From NCBI RefSeq assembly GCF_964355755.1, contig NC_092679.1:12884932-12948931 (forward strand): a stretch of 64,000 nt of DNA, read 5' to 3'. Under the pieces are notes generated by a model, which saw nothing but the letters and a program-made list of their open reading frames with translations, had not been told where the DNA came from and made no database searches. A program made the position numbers and the translations under genes. Positions 60,725 through 64,000 of this stretch are shown here, piece after piece. Origin of the DNA: Antedon mediterranea. Its lineage: Eukaryota; Echinodermata; Crinoidea; Comatulida; Antedonidae. The first letter of the stretch is position 1. The number at the start of each line of letters is the position of its first letter.

Positions 60725-63160
60725 AATAAATTGAGGTGAAATAAAATGATAAATCAGATTAGGAAAAGGAAACTATAAAGGTCTAATTTAATAATAGAAT
60801 AATTTATTATTTTGTTTTCTATATTTACAATGGTATAAAAAATATATAAATATAATAATTCTTATTTCTTTCTGTTAAAAGATATTGTGCATTGTAAAAT
60901 TGACTTTTATATAGATAAATATAGGGTAGTTAGGTGTAGGCAATTTTGTTTTTTCCAATTAAAAAAGAAAAAGCTCAACCACTAATTTGCTTTTATTCAG
61001 TATTTTAAATATTTGAAATGGTTTAATTTTTGGAAAATCAAAGTTTTTCTTTTCCATTTTTTTTTATTCTTGAATTTTTTTTTCTTTCAAATAAATACAA
61101 ATGTCTAGAGTAAATATATTTTTAGGATCGGTCGAGTTACGCTAACTAAAGCCGATTTTCCACTAGGCGAATTTGTTCGCGCGAATCGAACGCGCCAGCT
61201 TGTACGCATGTGTATTCATGTTTACGTCTTCCAAATCCTTCTCTACGCATGCGTATTAGCTGACGCCTTCGATTCGCGCGAACAAATTCGCCTAGTGGAA
61301 AATCGGCTTTAGGCCTAATGGTTTTTTTACCTTATTATAATTCTTGATTAATTACTGCTCTTTTCCCTAATCTACTATTTGCACTATACTAATATTCTGC
61401 ACCTGAAGGAAAGATGTAAAACCATTTTGAATGACTGAAATAATAGCACAAATGCCTTGAGTGTCTGATGTATTTGAATTTAGATTGAAGTTAAAGTTCA
61501 TAACAACTTTAAGATTATATCTATGATATTCTTAATGCACTGCTAGCTATAACAATTAACAATGTTGAATTATTGCATTACATGTAGGAGTATTCCTACA
61601 AACTTCCTACATGGTTGTAGCATATATGCACAAAATCTTTGAGACATTCCACTTTTTATTTCCTTTCGGAAAAGACAACAAATACATTACAGCCAAGAGA
61701 TGATGCATTTACTTGATGGATAGCACATATTTATGAGAGACATCCTAATATATAATATATCAATTTTGATTTTTCTTAATGACAGTCAAATGTGTAAGCA
61801 AGTTAAATGTGCATATACAGTATAGACCTTCTTTAATTTAGCAAGTATCTGATAAAGAATGCATTTGATTTCAGCTAGAAGATGCCCTTGTAAACCTAAT
61901 AAAATCTAATAATCTCACATGATAATTAATTTAAAATTAACAAAGGTAGATTTAACTTCCAAGGTGTATAATATAGGTGCTTAATTATTTATATGATATT
62001 CCCAATTCAAGGTTAAAGTATAAATAAAATGACTTTATCAAAAGAATACAATAGTTGTATACGGATCAATAGATTGTAATTTGGTAAAAGAAAAACTGAA
62101 TCAAATGCTAACGGTTAGCAGTATCCTGGTGGAAAAGTATACTGTCTGCATTTTAAATTTTTCCGATCCTAATCAGTTTATACGAAAATAATTTAGTTGT
62201 AACCAAGTTTGAAATTTCACATGGAACCCCTGTGAAACACCTGAAAGAAAAACACACAGACGAGAGGCCAGTTTTTTTGTTGTGAGATGTCTTTAGTTTA
62301 TTCTTGTTATCTGCAAACATTACAAATTAAATATCTAAGTTAATCTATGATGCATCAAAACACCTTGTAAAAATTCACACTTACACCTATACTCGGACCA
62401 TTACACACATGCAAACAACACAGTAGATTCTCCCTGGAGATTTTTAATTCAATTTATTAAGCGATGTGCAACATAATTATTCTATGGAGAATATGGATTC
62501 CTAATTGAAGATGCTTAGATGAAGTGTGAAATTTGTCATGTAGCAAACTAATTAATAGGTAATCCTATTGGGTAGGTGTGATATTTGTAATAAAATATAT
62601 ACAATATATCTTTTTTTTAATGGAACTTGGTTTAGTCAGCATAAAAAATAATTTGTAATAAAAATGTTTATATAAGAACCATATAACTCGATACAAAAAC
62701 AAAATGTAAAAACTTGCTCATAGTTATTTTGTGTTTTAACAGTGATTTGTAAATGTTGACAAGTTCATAAAAAAAAACACATTTAGTGGTCCTTATGAAT
62801 GATTCTTCATCCTACTTTGTGCAAATTAACATTTAAATAAAGCAACTCTTGCTGCAGGTCCATATTAGTTGGTCATGATCAACAAGATTAATCATGATGC
62901 TTTATCATGTTTTTAACAAAATTAACATTCTTAAGAAGCTCAGGCCATTAAGCTAACAGAAGGTACATTTAAAGCATTGACACTATTGCTTGTGGTACAA
63001 ATACAGGAGCTGTAACAATTCTTACAAAGCATTGTCAATATCCAGAATTTGTAAATATTGTGCCACTGTTGTGAATAGAATGCCTACAGCAAAGACAATT
63101 TTCTTTATAAAGTAAATATTTAACAGGTACCCATAGCAAAAATCATTGTCAATGGTACTT
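60725..63160. other. Region upstream of the RhoGEF gene, no gene seen
   Basis: AT-rich sequence with many short T and A runs, holding the hairpin MITE at 61145-61312. It should contain the first noncoding exon and promoter of the RhoGEF gene if these lie in the window, but no TATA box or exon could be assigned. Confidence 0.4.
61145..61312. mobile_element. 168-bp hairpin MITE
   Basis: Arms CTAAAGCCGATTTTCCACTA, GGCGAATTTGTTCGCGCGAA, TCGAA and their exact complements pair over about 45 bp. A shorter inner pairing (GTACGCATGTGTATT / ACGCATGCGTATTAG-like) lies inside. GC-rich relative to its surroundings. No unambiguous target duplication. Confidence 0.8.
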
Positions 63161-63167
63161 AAGCCTA

Positions 63168-63365
63168 CAGTAGCGTAGCAGAATACAGTAGCCTATATGT
63201 CAGTAGCGTAGCAGAATACAGTAGCCTATATGTCAGTAGCGTAGCAGAATACAGTAGCCTATATGTCAGTAGCGTAGCAGAATACAGTAGCCTATATGTC
63301 AGTAGCATAGCAGAATACAGTAGCCTATATGTCAGTAGCATAGCAGAATACAGTAGCCTATATGT
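63168..63365. repeat. Minisatellite, 33-bp unit, six copies
   Basis: CAGTAGCGTAGCAGAATACA, then GTAGCCTATATGT, repeated six times with a single G/A change (CGTAGC to CATAGC) in the last two. The open frame over it is a repeat artefact. Confidence 0.95.
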
Positions 63366-63749
63366 CAAGACTTTTTACAATCTAAGAAGATACACTTTCC
63401 TGAAAATTAAAAGAAACTTTTAAATTTACTCATTAATATTTCATAGTTTTAAAAAAAAAATAATATCCATGCCAAAGTTAACAGCAAAACAGACTTTCAT
63501 GATCTAGGATTTTTTAAATGGGGAGTCATTACCTTTGTCATAGATAAATAGAATTTAATTGTTGCGGTCAAAAGTGGGAAATCTCCCATATAGCTTTCCC
63601 TGCCCCTGGATCGGCTGCTTTGGTTATTGTAACACTTCCCATTGATGAGTGACTTCACTTTCTTTAGTCTAAAGTTGTAATAATTATGTTTTTTCATGAA
63701 CTTTTCCAACAACACCATAACAGTTTTTATTGTTGTTTTCAATCTACCA

Positions 63750-63812
63750 AGCAAAGTGAATTTCCATTTTTATGGACAAATAACATTTCTTGAATCTTGA
63801 ATCTTGAATCAT
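63750..63812 (+). mobile_element. LINE-type 3' tail
   Basis: GAATTTCCATTTTTATGGAC, AAATAACATT, then four TCTTGAA units. It resembles the 3' end at 10283-10335. No readable coding sequence upstream, so this is a very short 5'-truncated insertion. Confidence 0.45.
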
Positions 63813-64000
63813 AATCAAATATTGATGTTGACATTTCTTCCTTCTAGGAAGTTGCAATGCAACATAAAAAGTTTAAGAAATGTGTGTTCTAATTGTAATT
63901 TAAAAAAATTGTTGATATAAATTTTTATTAGGTGATTTTATTTGGTTGTTAGAATGTTGGTATTCTATTTTTATCTGTTAAGTTTAATTTGAACAAACTC

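Noticed and set aside
63165-63368. Minus-strand frame of LLTYRLLYSA repeats
   Set aside because: Artefact of the 33-bp repeat, which is a multiple of three.

Overview
The window looks like AT-rich nuclear DNA from an invertebrate deuterostome, most likely an echinoderm. This is inferred from multi-exon genes with GT-AG introns, a ficolin-type fibrinogen-domain gene pair, an ARHGEF33-like RhoGEF, abundant TAGGCCTA-rich sequence, and a dense mix of LINE, SINE, Helitron-like and MITE-like repeats. No prokaryotic gene organisation, CRISPR array or virus was seen. The species call is an inference; the gene models rest on splice signals and reading frames that I checked by eye.

Three host-type loci are readable. 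(1) 373-3369, plus strand: the 3' six exons of a DDE-transposase-derived gene. It encodes 641 residues in the window with every splice phase consistent, and it starts upstream of the window. (2) 9530-18544, plus strand: a complete four-exon secreted fibrinogen-related (ficolin/tenascin C-terminal type) protein of 268 residues. A second copy at 29772-36706 keeps the TATA box, exon 1 and the last exon but has lost the two middle exons. (3) 38302-60623, minus strand: a 14-exon, 887-codon Rho guanine nucleotide exchange factor resembling vertebrate ARHGEF33, with an N-terminal coiled coil, an acidic linker, a DH domain and a basic C-terminus. It fills most of the right half of the window.

The rest is mobile or tandemly repeated DNA, much of it nested. 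At 4.0-6.7 kb a local repeat carries a LINE remnant and a TTAA-flanked MITE. At 6.7-9.0 kb lies an inverted-repeat element full of GCATTC/GAATGC motifs. The 7 kb last intron of the first fibrinogen gene holds a Helitron-like element split by a MITE, a second copy of the TTAA MITE, a tRNA-type SINE and a LINE with its reverse-transcriptase core deleted. At 18.9-24.5 kb two minisatellites flank a Tx1/L1-like LINE that is itself interrupted by a 5S-rRNA-headed SINE. At 26.5-31.8 kb there are inverted minisatellite arrays and two more copies of the Helitron-like element. At 32.1-36.1 kb a 4 kb inverted-repeat-bounded block contains two tandem arrays. The introns of the RhoGEF gene carry a Tigger/pogo-like element, a 65-bp-arm palindrome, short MITEs, SINEs and LINE ends.

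The best leads are: the phase-compatible loss of exons 2-3 in the second fibrinogen gene; the TTAA MITE family, whose target duplication is shown by empty-site copies of the host repeat next door; the MITE-in-Helitron nesting, proved by intact sister copies; the 5S-tRNA composite SINE inside a LINE; and the intact multi-exon DDE gene.
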